A stretch of DNA of 64,000 bases from Comamonas thiooxydans (GTDB lineage Bacteria > Pseudomonadota > Gammaproteobacteria > Burkholderiales > Burkholderiaceae_C). Under the pieces are notes generated by a model. It saw nothing but the letters and a program-made list of their open reading frames with translations, was not told where the DNA came from and made no database searches. The position numbers and the translations under genes are program-made. Location of the stretch: contig NZ_AP026738.1 in assembly GCF_002157685.2 (NCBI RefSeq), forward strand, positions 3,100,001-3,164,000, written 5' to 3'. Of the stretch, positions 35,963 to 45,564 are shown piece after piece. The first letter of the stretch is position 1. Every line of letters starts with the position of its first letter.

Positions 35963-36931
35963 ATGAAGCAGCTGTCCTTGGCCCGCATGGGCGCACTGGC
36001 CCTGGCAATTTCCGCCATGTCGGGTGCCTATGCCGCCGACACCAAGTCCGTGGCCGTGACCGCCATTGTTGAACACCCCGCCCTGGATGCGGTGCGCGAC
36101 GGCGTCAAGGACGCCCTGAAGGCAGCCGGCTACGAAGACGGCAAGTCCCTGAAGTGGCAATACCAGAGTGCACAGGGCAATACCGGTACGGCCGCCCAGA
36201 TCGCGCGCAAGTTCGTGGGTGACAAGCCCGATGCCATCGTCGCCATTGCCACTCCTTCCGCGCAGGCCGTGATCGCGTCGACCAAGACCGTGCCCGTCGT
36301 GTTCTCTGCCGTGACCGACCCCGTTGCCGCCAAGCTGGTCGCCAGCTGGGAACCCTCCAAGAACAATGTGACCGGCGTTTCCGACCTGCTGGCCCTGGAC
36401 AAGCAAATGGATCTGGTCAAGCAGGTCGTGCCCAATGCCAAGCGCATCGGCATGGTCTACAACCCCGGTGAAGCCAACTCCGCCGTAGTCGTGAAGGAAC
36501 TTCAGGCCCTGCTGCCCAAGATGGGCTGGACTCTGGTAACGGCTGCGGCTCCCCGCTCGGTGGACGTCTCCAGCGCCGCTCGCTCGCTGGTGGGCAAGGT
36601 GGACGTGATCTACACCAACACAGACAACAACGTGGTGTCGGCCTACGAATCGCTGGTCAAGGTGGGCCAGGACGCCAAGATTCCTCTGGTGGCTTCTGAC
36701 ACCGACTCCGTCAAGCGCGGCGCTGTGGCTGCCTACGGCATCAACTACCGCGATCTGGGCGAACAGACAGGCCGCATGGTTGTGCGCATTCTCAAGGGCG
36801 AAAAGCCTGGCGACATCAAGCCCGAAGTCTCTACCAAGATGGAGCTGTTCGTGAATCCCGCTGCGGCTGAAAAGCAAGGCGTGAAGCTGTCCGACGCGCT
36901 GATCAAGTCCGCCGCGACCGTGGTCAAGTAA
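35963..36931 (+). CDS. ABC transporter substrate-binding protein, TrpX-like
   Basis: Periplasmic binding protein of 322 residues (PF04392 type) with a signal peptide ending MSGAYAA. The order of motifs VAVTAIVEHPALDAVRDGV, then FSAVTDPVAAKLV and NPGEANSAVVVKELQ, is that of the TrpX/YtrF family. Gram-positive members bind tryptophan or other amino acids, so an aromatic amino acid ligand is possible. A hairpin separates it from the permease gene, a usual way to make the binding protein in excess. Confidence 0.85.
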   Translation: MKQLSLARMGALALAISAMSGAYAADTKSVAVTAIVEHPALDAVRDGVKDALKAAGYEDGKSLKWQYQSAQGNTGTAAQIARKFVGDKPDAIVAIATPSAQAVIASTKTVPVVFSAVTDPVAAKLVASWEPSKNNVTGVSDLLALDKQMDLVKQVVPNAKRIGMVYNPGEANSAVVVKELQALLPKMGWTLVTAAAPRSVDVSSAARSLVGKVDVIYTNTDNNVVSAYESLVKVGQDAKIPLVASDTDSVKRGAVAAYGINYRDLGEQTGRMVVRILKGEKPGDIKPEVSTKMELFVNPAAAEKQGVKLSDALIKSAATVVK

Positions 36932-36949
36932 TCCCACTCCCTGTCGCCA

Positions 36950-36972
36950 GCACCGCCGCTCTCAGGCGGTGC
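36950..36972 (+). terminator. Intra-operon hairpin between binding protein and permease genes
   Basis: Arms GCACCGCC (36950-36957) and GGCGGTGC (36965-36972) with a 7-base loop. No T-run follows directly, so it more likely stabilises or attenuates the transcript than stops it. Confidence 0.5.
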
Positions 36973-37048
36973 CAGCACAGCGGCAGGTGCCGTGGCAACA
37001 TGGCCCTGCCGATTTTTTTAGACGTTTGCCGCGCCTGTCGCTCTCTCT

Positions 37049-37933
37049 ATGTCTCTATTTTCCATCCTCGGTGCCATTGAAATTGGCCTGATATTCAGCC
37101 TGGTGGCGCTGGGCGTCTTCATCTCCTTTCGCTTGCTGCGTTTCCCCGATCTGACGGTCGACGGCAGCTTCCCCCTTGGCGGTGCGGTGTGCGCCATTCT
37201 GATTTCCACGGGCACCAACCCCTGGCTGGCCACGCTGGCCGGCACGGCAGCCGGAGCCGTGGCCGGCTTCATCACAGGCTGGCTCAACGTCAAGCTCAAG
37301 ATCATGGACCTGCTGGCTTCCATCCTGATGATGATCGGCCTGTACTCGGTCAACCTGCGCATCATGGGCGGCCCCAATGTGCCGCTGATCAACGAGCCCA
37401 CACTGTTCACCATGCTGCAGCCGGCGAACATTGAAGACTATGTGATGCGTCCGCTGATCATGCTGGGCTTCGTCATCGTGGCCAAGCTGGCTCTGGACTG
37501 GTTCTTTGCCACCGAACGCGGTCTGGCCATCCGCTCCACGGGCTCCAACGCCCGCATGGCCCGCGCTCAGGGCGTCAACACCGGCGCCATGATTCTGCTG
37601 GGCATGGCAATTTCCAACGGCCTGGTCGGCCTGGCCGGAGCGCTGTTCGTGCAGACGCAGGGCGGCTCCGACATCTCCATGGGCATCGGCACCATCGTCA
37701 TCGGTCTGGCGGCCGTGATCGTGGGCGAGACCATCCTGCCCTCGCGCAAGATCATCTGGGCCACGCTGGCCGTGGTGCTTGGCGCCGTGGTCTACCGCTT
37801 CTTCATCGCAGCGGCCCTCAATATCGATGCCATCGGCCTCAAGGCACAGGACTTGAATCTGGTGACGGCAGTGCTGGTGACCATCGCACTGGTGATTCCG
37901 CAAATCAAGAAAAAGCTGAGCAAGCGCAAGTAA
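37049..37933 (+). CDS. ABC transporter permease, TrpY-like
   Basis: Inner-membrane permease of 294 residues of the BPD_transp_2 (branched-chain/ribose) type. About eight hydrophobic helices are visible, with the loop FATERGLAIRSTGSNARMARAQG, where the ATPase docks. It lies between the binding protein and the ATPase genes and is followed by the ATPase after 23 bases. With its neighbours it forms a complete importer. Confidence 0.88.
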   Translation: MSLFSILGAIEIGLIFSLVALGVFISFRLLRFPDLTVDGSFPLGGAVCAILISTGTNPWLATLAGTAAGAVAGFITGWLNVKLKIMDLLASILMMIGLYSVNLRIMGGPNVPLINEPTLFTMLQPANIEDYVMRPLIMLGFVIVAKLALDWFFATERGLAIRSTGSNARMARAQGVNTGAMILLGMAISNGLVGLAGALFVQTQGGSDISMGIGTIVIGLAAVIVGETILPSRKIIWATLAVVLGAVVYRFFIAAALNIDAIGLKAQDLNLVTAVLVTIALVIPQIKKKLSKRK

Positions 37934-37956
37934 GAAGAAGGACGGCGGAGAACACC

Positions 37957-38751
37957 ATGCTGAACGCACAAAACCTCGAACTCACCTTCAATCCCGGCAC
38001 GCCGATCGAAACCCGCGCCCTGCGCGGCCTGTCGCTGTCCATCCCCGACGGTCAGTTTGTGACCGTCATCGGCTCCAACGGCGCAGGCAAGTCCACATTT
38101 CTGAACTGCGTCTCGGGCGACCAGAGCGTGGACAAGGGCAAGATCGAAATTGCCGGCATCGACATGACGCGCATGCCGGTATGGTCCCGCTCCAAGCAGG
38201 TGGCCCGCGTGTTTCAGGACCCCATGGCCGGCACCTGTGAAGACCTTTCCATCGAAGAGAACATGGCGCTGGCTCACGAACGCGGCAATCTCCGCGGCCT
38301 GTCCAAGGCAGTCAAGGCCAGCAATCGCGAGCTGTACCGCGACCGCCTGGCCACGCTGGGCCTGGGTCTGGAAAATCGCCTGACCGACCGTATCGGCCTG
38401 CTCTCTGGCGGACAGCGCCAGGCCGTGAGCCTGCTGATGGCAGCGCTGCAGCCTTCACGCATTCTGCTGCTGGACGAACACACGGCCGCTCTTGACCCGC
38501 GCACCGCGGACTTTGTGCTGCAACTGACCGCACGCATCGTGCAGGAAGCCAATCTCACCACCATGATGGTCACGCACAGCATGCGCCAGGCTCTGGACGT
38601 GGGCACGCGTACCGTCATGCTGCACCAGGGCAATGTGGTGCTGGACGTCAGCGGCGAAGAACGCTCCAAAATGGATGTGCCCGACCTGCTGCATATGTTC
38701 GAGAAAGTACGTGGCGAGAAGCTGGCCGATGATGCATTGCTGCTGAGCTAA
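37957..38751 (+). CDS. ABC transporter ATP-binding protein, TrpZ-like
   Basis: ATPase of 264 residues. Walker A is GSNGAGKST (about 45-53), the signature is LSGGQRQAVS, Walker B is RILLLDEHTAAL and the H-loop is MVTHSMRQA. It energises the importer formed with the two upstream proteins. The gene is followed by a long palindromic repeat that can act as terminator for this operon and for the convergent MFS gene. Confidence 0.92.
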   Translation: MLNAQNLELTFNPGTPIETRALRGLSLSIPDGQFVTVIGSNGAGKSTFLNCVSGDQSVDKGKIEIAGIDMTRMPVWSRSKQVARVFQDPMAGTCEDLSIEENMALAHERGNLRGLSKAVKASNRELYRDRLATLGLGLENRLTDRIGLLSGGQRQAVSLLMAALQPSRILLLDEHTAALDPRTADFVLQLTARIVQEANLTTMMVTHSMRQALDVGTRTVMLHQGNVVLDVSGEERSKMDVPDLLHMFEKVRGEKLADDALLLS

Positions 38752-38769
38752 GCCAGAAATCATCAAAAC

Positions 38770-38810
38770 AATAGCTGCTAACGCTTTATACATAAGCGTT
38801 GGCAGCTATT
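38770..38810. repeat. Palindromic intergenic repeat, possible bidirectional terminator
   Basis: Arms AATAGCTGCTAACGCTT (38770-38786) and AAGCGTTGGCAGCTATT (38794-38810) pair at 16 of 17 positions around a 7-base loop. Related words occur near 45660, 50255 and 53415. Confidence 0.75.
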
Positions 38811-38825
38811 TCATATCAAATCAAC

Positions 38826-40292
38826 TCAGCCAGCCTGAGGCTTCAGCACCTGAACCGGCGGCCTGCGCCCCATGGCCGCGCACACCAGCACGGCCAGCAG
38901 GGCAATCAGCGCCGTGCCCCATTCCGCATTCTGCAGACCCTGGGCATTGGCCTGCTGCAGAGCCTGGGCACTTGCAGAGCCTGTGGCCTGCAACTGCGCC
39001 ACAGGCCGAGCTGCCACCATCACCAGCACGGCCAGCCCCAGTGCCGCCCCCACCTGCTGGGCCGTGGCAGCCACACCGGAGGCCACCCCCTGCTGCAGCG
39101 GCTCGATGCCCTCGCCCACCAATACCCACATTCCGGTCCAGCTGGCGCCCTGGCCTATGCTCATCACGATGAAGCCCGGCACCAGCCACCAGTAATTGCC
39201 GGCCAACGGCAGCAGGGCGGCGGTCCAGACCAGGCCCGCCAGGCCGGCCGTCCAGCCGGCCATCAGCACAATGCGGGCGCTGTGACGCGCCAGACCTCGT
39301 TCGGCCCAGCGAATACCGACGGTGCAGACAATGGTGGGCAGCACAAAGGCCAGCCCGGCCTGCAACGGGCTCCAGCCCAGCACCTGCTGAAAGTACAGAC
39401 CCAGGAAGTAGTACTGCACGCCATAGCAGCTCATGAACAGCAGTGTCAGCAGCATGGCGTGCTGCAGTCCGCGCATCCTCAGCATGGTCAGCGGCATCAG
39501 CGGCGCGGCCACCTGTCTTTCAATGGCTAGAAATGTCGCCAGCGCCAGCAAGGCCGCCAGCATCACGGCCAGGGTGCGCCCGTCCAGCCAGCCCCATTGC
39601 GGACCTTGCACCAGGGCCGTGACCAGCAGACAACTGCCCAGCGTCACGCTGATGCAACCGGCCACATCAAAGCGGCGCTGATGACGCGGCACGCTGGGCA
39701 TGGCGGGCAGATAGCGCAGTGCCGCCAGCGCGCAAGGCCAGGCAACCGGAACCAGCACCCACAGCACCCAGTTCCACCCCAGCAACTGGGTCAGCACACC
39801 GCCCAGCAAGGCCCCCGCCGCCAGCCCTGCGGCACTTGCCATGCTCCACACGGCCAGCGCCCGATTGCGCTCGGCACCGGGGCGATACAAGGTGTTGATC
39901 ATGGCCAGCGTGGCCGGGAACAGCAGTGCCGCCCCAACGCCCTGCGCCGCACGCGCCGCGATCAGCAGCCAGGCCTCCGTGGCAAAGCCGCCGGCCAGCG
40001 ACGCCAGTCCGAACAAGGCCATGGCTGCTATATACATGCGGCGCTGGCCCAGCAGATCGGCGCAGCGCCCGCCCAGCAGCAGACAGCCGCCGAAAGCCAC
40101 GCTATAGCCACTGATCACCCATTGCAGATGGTGCGCAGGCAGCTGCAGATGCATGCCCATGGCGTCCAGCGCCACAAACACGATCGTCGCATCCAGCGCA
40201 ATCATCAGCTGCGCCAGCGACAACAGGGCCAGCGCGGCACGCGGATAGCGCAGACTGGGCAGGGCTGGCAACTTGTCTTTCTCTTGATCCAT
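38826..40292 (-). CDS. MFS multidrug exporter, DHA2 family
   Basis: Protein of 488 residues with about 14 hydrophobic helices. The DHA2 pattern is visible: LDATIVFVALDAMG in helix 1, LLLGGRCADLLGQRRMYI in loop 2-3, and RAAQGVGAALLFPATLAMI. The start at 40292 is chosen over ATG 40307 because GAGGA lies 8 bases before it. It is divergent from a LysR gene 198 bases away that probably controls it. The substrate is unknown; drugs or organic toxicants are typical. Confidence 0.88.
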   Translation of the reverse strand: MDQEKDKLPALPSLRYPRAALALLSLAQLMIALDATIVFVALDAMGMHLQLPAHHLQWVISGYSVAFGGCLLLGGRCADLLGQRRMYIAAMALFGLASLAGGFATEAWLLIAARAAQGVGAALLFPATLAMINTLYRPGAERNRALAVWSMASAAGLAAGALLGGVLTQLLGWNWVLWVLVPVAWPCALAALRYLPAMPSVPRHQRRFDVAGCISVTLGSCLLVTALVQGPQWGWLDGRTLAVMLAALLALATFLAIERQVAAPLMPLTMLRMRGLQHAMLLTLLFMSCYGVQYYFLGLYFQQVLGWSPLQAGLAFVLPTIVCTVGIRWAERGLARHSARIVLMAGWTAGLAGLVWTAALLPLAGNYWWLVPGFIVMSIGQGASWTGMWVLVGEGIEPLQQGVASGVAATAQQVGAALGLAVLVMVAARPVAQLQATGSASAQALQQANAQGLQNAEWGTALIALLAVLVCAAMGRRPPVQVLKPQAG

Positions 40293-40490
40293 CACATCGG
40301 TCCTCATTCTCGAAAAGGAGCGGCTGCTCGCCTCGCCGCCGCGGCGGGCGTGAGTGCTCCAAAGCGTGCTGCATTGCAGGTACAGCGTGAATGACCGGTC
40401 AGGCAGGCATCGTATTTAATTCAAGGATGTAGATAAATATGAAAATCATGTTTAACTTATGCATATACGCATCAATCAAGCCTGATCACC

Positions 40491-41381
40491 ATGGATCTGA
40501 ACGCCGTACACATGCTGGTCAAGGTGGCCGAGTGCAAGAGCTTCACGCAGGCCGCGCACAGCCTGGGAACCACGCAGTCCCGCATCTCACGGGCGATTGC
40601 CCAGCTGGAAGCCGACCTGGGCACCCGGCTGCTGCATCGCAATACGCGCAATGTCTCGCTCACGCCTGATGGCTGCACCCTGGTGGACCGCAGCGCCGCG
40701 CTGATTGCCGGGCTTGATGAAGCGCGCCGGCTGATGCTGGACCGGCGCTGCGAACCCAGTGGCGTGCTGCGCATGACCGCGCCCTCGGTGCTGGGACGGG
40801 TAGTGCTCACGCCGTTGCTGGGGCCGCTGATGGACCGCTACCCGGATCTGCAGATCGACGCCAGCTTTACCGACCGGGTGGTGGACATGGTGGACGAAGG
40901 TTTTGACGCTGCCGTGCGCATAGGCCCTCTGGCCGACAGCCGCATGATTGCACGCAGCCTGCCGCCGCTGCGCTGGGTGACCGTGGTCGCCCCCAGCTAT
41001 CTGCAAGCCCATGGCGCACCGCGTACGCTGCAAGAGCTGGCCCGGCACCGCTGCCTCTCGGTCTACAACCACTACCAAGGGTTTCAGGTGCCCTGGCAAT
41101 TCAAGGCCGAAGACGAAGAACCGCTGGACTGGATGCCTCCGCAGTCCATCAGTTTCGACAGCGGCGATCCTTTGATCGAAGGCTCGCTGGCCGGTCTGGG
41201 TGTGGCCCAGGTCATGGAGTTTGCCGTGCGTGAGCATATTGCCAGCGCACGGCTCATCCCCGTGCTGACGCAACTCGAAGGCCGCAGCCGCGAACTGTCC
41301 CTGGTCTACCCCCGCACCCGCCATGCCTCGCCCAAGGTCAAGGCGCTGGCCCAGATGCTGCTGGAGCAGGCGCGCTGGTAA
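40491..41381 (+). CDS. LysR-family transcriptional regulator
   Basis: Protein of 296 residues. The N-terminal winged helix (about 1-60) reads MDLNAVHMLVKVAECKSFTQ and AAHSLGTTQSRISRAIAQLE. The C-terminal effector domain follows (FTDRVVDMVDEGFDAAVRIG, typical of the CrgA-type LysR subgroup). It is divergent from the DHA2 exporter gene, the standard arrangement for a LysR regulator and its target. The effector is unknown. Confidence 0.9.
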   Translation: MDLNAVHMLVKVAECKSFTQAAHSLGTTQSRISRAIAQLEADLGTRLLHRNTRNVSLTPDGCTLVDRSAALIAGLDEARRLMLDRRCEPSGVLRMTAPSVLGRVVLTPLLGPLMDRYPDLQIDASFTDRVVDMVDEGFDAAVRIGPLADSRMIARSLPPLRWVTVVAPSYLQAHGAPRTLQELARHRCLSVYNHYQGFQVPWQFKAEDEEPLDWMPPQSISFDSGDPLIEGSLAGLGVAQVMEFAVREHIASARLIPVLTQLEGRSRELSLVYPRTRHASPKVKALAQMLLEQARW

Positions 41382-41383
41382 GC

Positions 41384-42040
41384 GGCAAGCCGACACCGCG
41401 CAGAGAGGCAGCACCCACCGCATTGCCCTGATTGAATGCCCCACATTGACCGATGAAGCCCGCAGCCTGCATGACCCGCATCTGCACGGGCAGCACGAGG
41501 CCAAAGGCCGCCGCGCCCAGACCACCAGACCGATGGCTGCGCCGGGTGCGTGGTCATGAGCAGCGGCAGCAGGGCCGTGACGATGGCCAGCAACGCCAAA
41601 ATGATCTTGGTAGCACCGTCCAGCGACCAATCGGCCAATGTGAAACCTATGCCGATCAGTACCAGAGCGAAGGCCACGAAGCCGGGACTGGCATGCGTGA
41701 TCTCGGCCAGCACAGGCGCCACACAGGTTTGGAGCGCAGACATGGCACCGGCCCCCAGCACCGACAGCAGCACTTCGGGGCAGGCCAGCACCTTCCGCTC
41801 GCGGCGCACGTCGGGGCGTGTTCGCGGATCGCCCTGGGGCCGCGCGGCAATGGTGATCAGGCCCTGAACGGCCGTGCCGCCAAAGGCTAGATGCCAGTCC
41901 ACCTACTGGCCGATCCAGGTCGCCGCAGGCACACCGCCGATAGATTGCCCAAGGTGAACAGCAGCGTCATGAAACGAGCTCCCCGCATGACACCCAAGGC
42001 ATAGGCCGACACCAGCATGCCCGCTCCATCTTTGCGGATG
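41384..42040 (-). pseudogene. Decayed MFS (DHA1/AraJ-type) transporter gene
   Basis: Read on the minus strand, three frames together give recognisable MFS pieces: GMLVSAYALGV and RFMTLLFTLGN, then AATWIGQ, an in-frame stop and DWHLAFGGTAVQGLITIA, then MSALQTCVAPVLAEI, TKIILALLAIVTALLPLLM and AIGLVVWA. The expected sequence between FTLGN and AATWIGQ is missing, and the C-terminal part is frameshifted. The gene cannot make a transporter. Confidence 0.75.
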
Positions 42041-42456
42041 GAGCCATTTATTCACCAAATTCTCTTGAACTGAATTCAAAAATGAAAGCGTTCCCGGACC
42101 GCGCCTTGCCTCAATCCGTTGCATCCTCGCCACCATCTGCGCGCCTCAGGTCGATGCAGAGCACATGCCACCCACAAGCGGCCGCATCGGCAGCAGCGCA
42201 TAAATCCATACAAAACAAATACTTGGCAAAAAGCTCGGCCGATTCCCCGTACTTCATGACAACCCGAAGCGCGCGCACCCGCCATAAATCGCTCACAATC
42301 TGCACCCACTGAACGGCAATGCGTGTCATCGCCGATCGCGCACGCCGCGTTGTTACCCCAGGGACGGCCGTGCAGAACCACAATAATGCAAGCCATGACA
42401 ACGGCCTTAGCCAGCCTGTCTACCCCTGTCATGGCCTGCCAGAAAACCTCGTATTC
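42041..42456. other. Intergenic region upstream of the lysP-like gene
   Basis: About 415 bases with no supported gene; open frames here are short or antisense. It should hold the promoter of the permease gene. No specific operator was recognised. Confidence 0.4.
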
Positions 42457-43932
42457 ATGAGCGACAGCGAATCCACCGCAGCAACCGGCCAGTTGCACCG
42501 TTCCCTCAAGGCCCGACATATGTCGATGATCGCCATCGGCGGCTCCATCGGCACCGGCCTTTTTGTCGCCTCCGGCGCAACCATCTCGCAAGCAGGCCCA
42601 GGCGGCGCCTTGCTGGCCTACATGATCGTGGGCCTGATGGTCTATTTCCTGATGACCAGTCTGGGCGAGATGGCCGCACACATGCCCGTCTCCGGCTCTT
42701 TCGCCACTTATGGCGCCAAGTACGTGGACGAAGGTTTCGGCTTCGCGCTGGGCTGGAACTACTGGTACAACTGGGCCGTGACCATCGCCGTGGACCTGGT
42801 TGCGGCCCAGTTGGTGATGGCGTACTGGTTCCCGGGCACCAACGGCGTGCTGTGGAGTGCATTGTTTCTGGCGCTGATGTTCGGCCTGAATGCACTGTCC
42901 GCCAGGGGCTTTGGCGAGTCCGAGTTCTGGTTTGCTGCCATCAAGGTCACAACGGTGCTGGTCTTCATCGCCATCGGCGTGCTGATGATCTTCGGTATTT
43001 TGCAAGGTGGCGCGCCTGACGGTATCTGGGGCAATATCGCCAACCTGAGCACAGGCGACGCGCCGTTTGCTGGTGGTTTTGCAGCCTTGATCGGCGTGGC
43101 CATGGTGGTGGGCTTTTCCTTCCAGGGCACGGAGCTGATCGGCATCGCCGCCGGCGAGTCCGAAGATCCCGCCAAGAACGTGCCCAAGGCCGTGCGCAAG
43201 GTGTTCTGGCGCATTTTGCTGTTCTACGTCTTTGCCATCCTCATCATCGGTCTGCTGATTCCCTATACCGATCCCAAGCTGCTGCGCAACGATCTGGGCG
43301 ATATCGCCGTCAGCCCCTTCACACTGGTGTTCGAGCGTGCCGGCCTGCTGGGCGCCGCCGCCGTGATGAATGCCGTGGTGCTGACCTCCGTGCTGTCGGC
43401 CGGCAACTCCGGCATGTATGCATCCACCCGCATGCTGTATGCGCTGGCCAAGCAAGGCATGGCGCCCAAGGTGTTCGCCCAGGTCAACACGCGTGGCGTG
43501 CCCGTGCTGGCATTGATCGCCACCACCGTGATTGCCGCCCTGTGCTTTCTGACCAATATCTTCAGCCCCGAAGTGGTCTACATCTGGCTGCTGAATCTGT
43601 CCGGCATGTGCGGCTTCGTCGCCTGGCTGGGCATTGCCATCAGCCACTACCGTTTCCGCAAGGGCTGCGAAGTGCAGAACTACGATATGAACCAGCTGCC
43701 CTACAAGGCAGCGGCCTTCCCCTTCGGCCCCATCTTCGCCTTTGTGCTGTGCCTGATCATCACCCTGGGCCAGAACTACGAGAATCTGATCAAGGACCAG
43801 ATCGACTGGGTCGGTGCCATCGCCACCTACATCGGCCTGCCTCTCTTCCTGGCCATCTGGTTTGGCTACAAATGGGTCAAGGGCACCAAGATCGTCAAAT
43901 ACTCGGAAATGGATCTGAACGGCTCGCGTTAA
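42457..43932 (+). CDS. Amino acid permease, LysP-like
   Basis: APC-superfamily permease of 491 residues from ATG 42457; the longer frame upstream is not protein-like. Helix 1 holds MIAIGGSIGTGLFVASGATI and the next loop SLGEMAAHMPVSGSFATYG, typical of amino acid permeases. The FGLNALSARGFGESEFWFA segment is close to LysP. Twelve helices are expected. Lysine is the most likely substrate by resemblance; other cationic or hydrophobic amino acids cannot be excluded. Confidence 0.85.
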   Translation: MSDSESTAATGQLHRSLKARHMSMIAIGGSIGTGLFVASGATISQAGPGGALLAYMIVGLMVYFLMTSLGEMAAHMPVSGSFATYGAKYVDEGFGFALGWNYWYNWAVTIAVDLVAAQLVMAYWFPGTNGVLWSALFLALMFGLNALSARGFGESEFWFAAIKVTTVLVFIAIGVLMIFGILQGGAPDGIWGNIANLSTGDAPFAGGFAALIGVAMVVGFSFQGTELIGIAAGESEDPAKNVPKAVRKVFWRILLFYVFAILIIGLLIPYTDPKLLRNDLGDIAVSPFTLVFERAGLLGAAAVMNAVVLTSVLSAGNSGMYASTRMLYALAKQGMAPKVFAQVNTRGVPVLALIATTVIAALCFLTNIFSPEVVYIWLLNLSGMCGFVAWLGIAISHYRFRKGCEVQNYDMNQLPYKAAAFPFGPIFAFVLCLIITLGQNYENLIKDQIDWVGAIATYIGLPLFLAIWFGYKWVKGTKIVKYSEMDLNGSR

Positions 43933-43957
43933 TACCTAGTCATTTTTGATCCCGCCC

Positions 43958-43985
43958 AAGGCAGCGTCGGCAACGGCGCTGCCTT
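43958..43985 (+). terminator. Rho-independent terminator after the permease gene
   Basis: Arms AAGGCAGCG and CGCTGCCTT are followed by TTTTT. Confidence 0.85.
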
Positions 43986-44117
43986 TTTTGCGTCCTGAGC
44001 TTGCCTCGAATGCTGTCGATTAGTCCCAACAGACGATTCATGTCATGACAAATATCTGAAGAATGAATGCTCACAGGCAACGGCCTGCAAGGTTTTTTCA
44101 CTAGGAAAACAAGAGCA

Positions 44118-45494
44118 ATGCAACACAAGACGATGAGCACAGCACTGATGCTGTGCATAGGTTTGCTGAGCGCAGGTGCCGCCTGTGCCAAGGTTCCCGC
44201 CGCGGAAGCCGACAAGCTGGGCAAGGAGCTGACCTGCACCGGCGCCATCAAAGCCGGCAATGCCGACGGCAGCATCCCGCCATTCACGGGCAAGATCCTC
44301 GGCGTTCCGCCCGGCGTGAAGTTCACCAAGTCTGTGGGACAGTTCCAGCCCGATATCTACGCCAACGAAAAGCCGCTGTTCGAAATCACGGCCGCCAATA
44401 TGGCGCAATATGGCGACAAGCTCAGTGCCGGCCAGAAGGCACTACTGAGCAAGTTCCCCACCACCATGCGCATTCCCGTCTATCCGGGCCACCGCGACTT
44501 CCGTTATGACGACGATATCTGCGCCGTCATCAAGCGCAATGCACTGGAGGCCGAGGTAGTCAACGACGGCAATGGGGTCAAGGGCTTCATGGGCGCGCTG
44601 CCCTTCCCCATTCCCAAGACCGGCCTGGAACTGCTCTGGAACAACCTCATGCCCAGCCGCGCCAGCACCGAAGAGGTGGAACGCGACATGGCACTGGTGG
44701 GCGCAAGCGGCGATATCGCCTGGGGCCGCACCAGCTATATCCAGCTCAGTCGTTATGACTCCAAGGAAAATCTGGGCAAGCCCAACGAAGGCAAATACGC
44801 CTATGTGACCAATTTTTCAATCCTGCCCGAACGCGAAAAAGGCGGCGTGATTCTGTCCATCGAGCCCATGAACTTTGGCACGGACAAGCGCCTGGCCTGG
44901 AATTACGATCCTGGCACACGCCGCGTGCGGCAACTGCCCGAGTTCGGCTATGACCAACCCTCCCCCGGCACCAGCGGCAAGGCGACCATCGACTCCGAGC
45001 GCCTGTTCAACGGCGGCTCCGAGCGCTACGAGTGGACCATGCACGGCAAGCGCGAGATGTTCATTCCTGCGAACACCTTCCGCATCAACCAGCAGATGAA
45101 ATACGCCGATCTGCTCAAGCCAGGTCACCCCAACCCGGCCTACACCCGCTATGAACTGCGCCGCGTCTGGGTGCTGGAGGGCAAGCTCAAGCCCGGCTTC
45201 CGTCACCTGTACTCCAAGCGTGTGATGTTCATCGACGAAGACACCGGCCACGCCGTCTCGGGCGACTTCTACGACGCACGCGGCCAGTTGTGGCAGCATG
45301 GTGAAATCAATTACTACTATGCCTACGACATCAAGAAATGGCATGCGGGCACATCGTTCTACTATGACCTGAATGCCGGCTCCTATGTGAGCATGAATCT
45401 GGTCCAGGAGCGCCCCAAGGCACCGATTCTGGGCAAGGACGACCTCAAGCCCAGCCAGTACACTCCCGAGGCGATTCGCAACCTGGGCAATTGA
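44118..45494 (+). CDS. DUF1329 exported protein
   Basis: Protein of 458 residues with a signal peptide ending SAGAACA, then a DUF1329 domain over most of its length, including RIPVYPGHRDFRYDD, the AYVTNFSILPEREKGG segment and the RRVWVLEGKLKPGFRHLYSK region. Family members are outer-membrane-associated or periplasmic, often found near genes for lipid, steroid or hydrocarbon metabolism, with unknown biochemical role. The ATG at 44118 begins the signal sequence; the frame 51 bases upstream is an alternative. Confidence 0.85.
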   Translation: MQHKTMSTALMLCIGLLSAGAACAKVPAAEADKLGKELTCTGAIKAGNADGSIPPFTGKILGVPPGVKFTKSVGQFQPDIYANEKPLFEITAANMAQYGDKLSAGQKALLSKFPTTMRIPVYPGHRDFRYDDDICAVIKRNALEAEVVNDGNGVKGFMGALPFPIPKTGLELLWNNLMPSRASTEEVERDMALVGASGDIAWGRTSYIQLSRYDSKENLGKPNEGKYAYVTNFSILPEREKGGVILSIEPMNFGTDKRLAWNYDPGTRRVRQLPEFGYDQPSPGTSGKATIDSERLFNGGSERYEWTMHGKREMFIPANTFRINQQMKYADLLKPGHPNPAYTRYELRRVWVLEGKLKPGFRHLYSKRVMFIDEDTGHAVSGDFYDARGQLWQHGEINYYYAYDIKKWHAGTSFYYDLNAGSYVSMNLVQERPKAPILGKDDLKPSQYTPEAIRNLGN

Positions 45495-45543
45495 TAGACA
45501 ACAGGTGGCTCAACCACCGCGCGCACCGCACCGCAAGGTGTAA

Positions 45544-45564
45544 AGAGAGGCCATGAGCCTCTCT
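45544..45564 (+). terminator. Rho-independent terminator after the DUF1329 gene
   Basis: Arms AGAGAGG and CCTCTCT enclose a short loop and are followed by a run of Ts. Confidence 0.8.

Noticed and set aside
42076..43647. 523-codon open frame antisense to the lysP-like gene
   Set aside because: Shadow frame with repetitive His/Gly composition.
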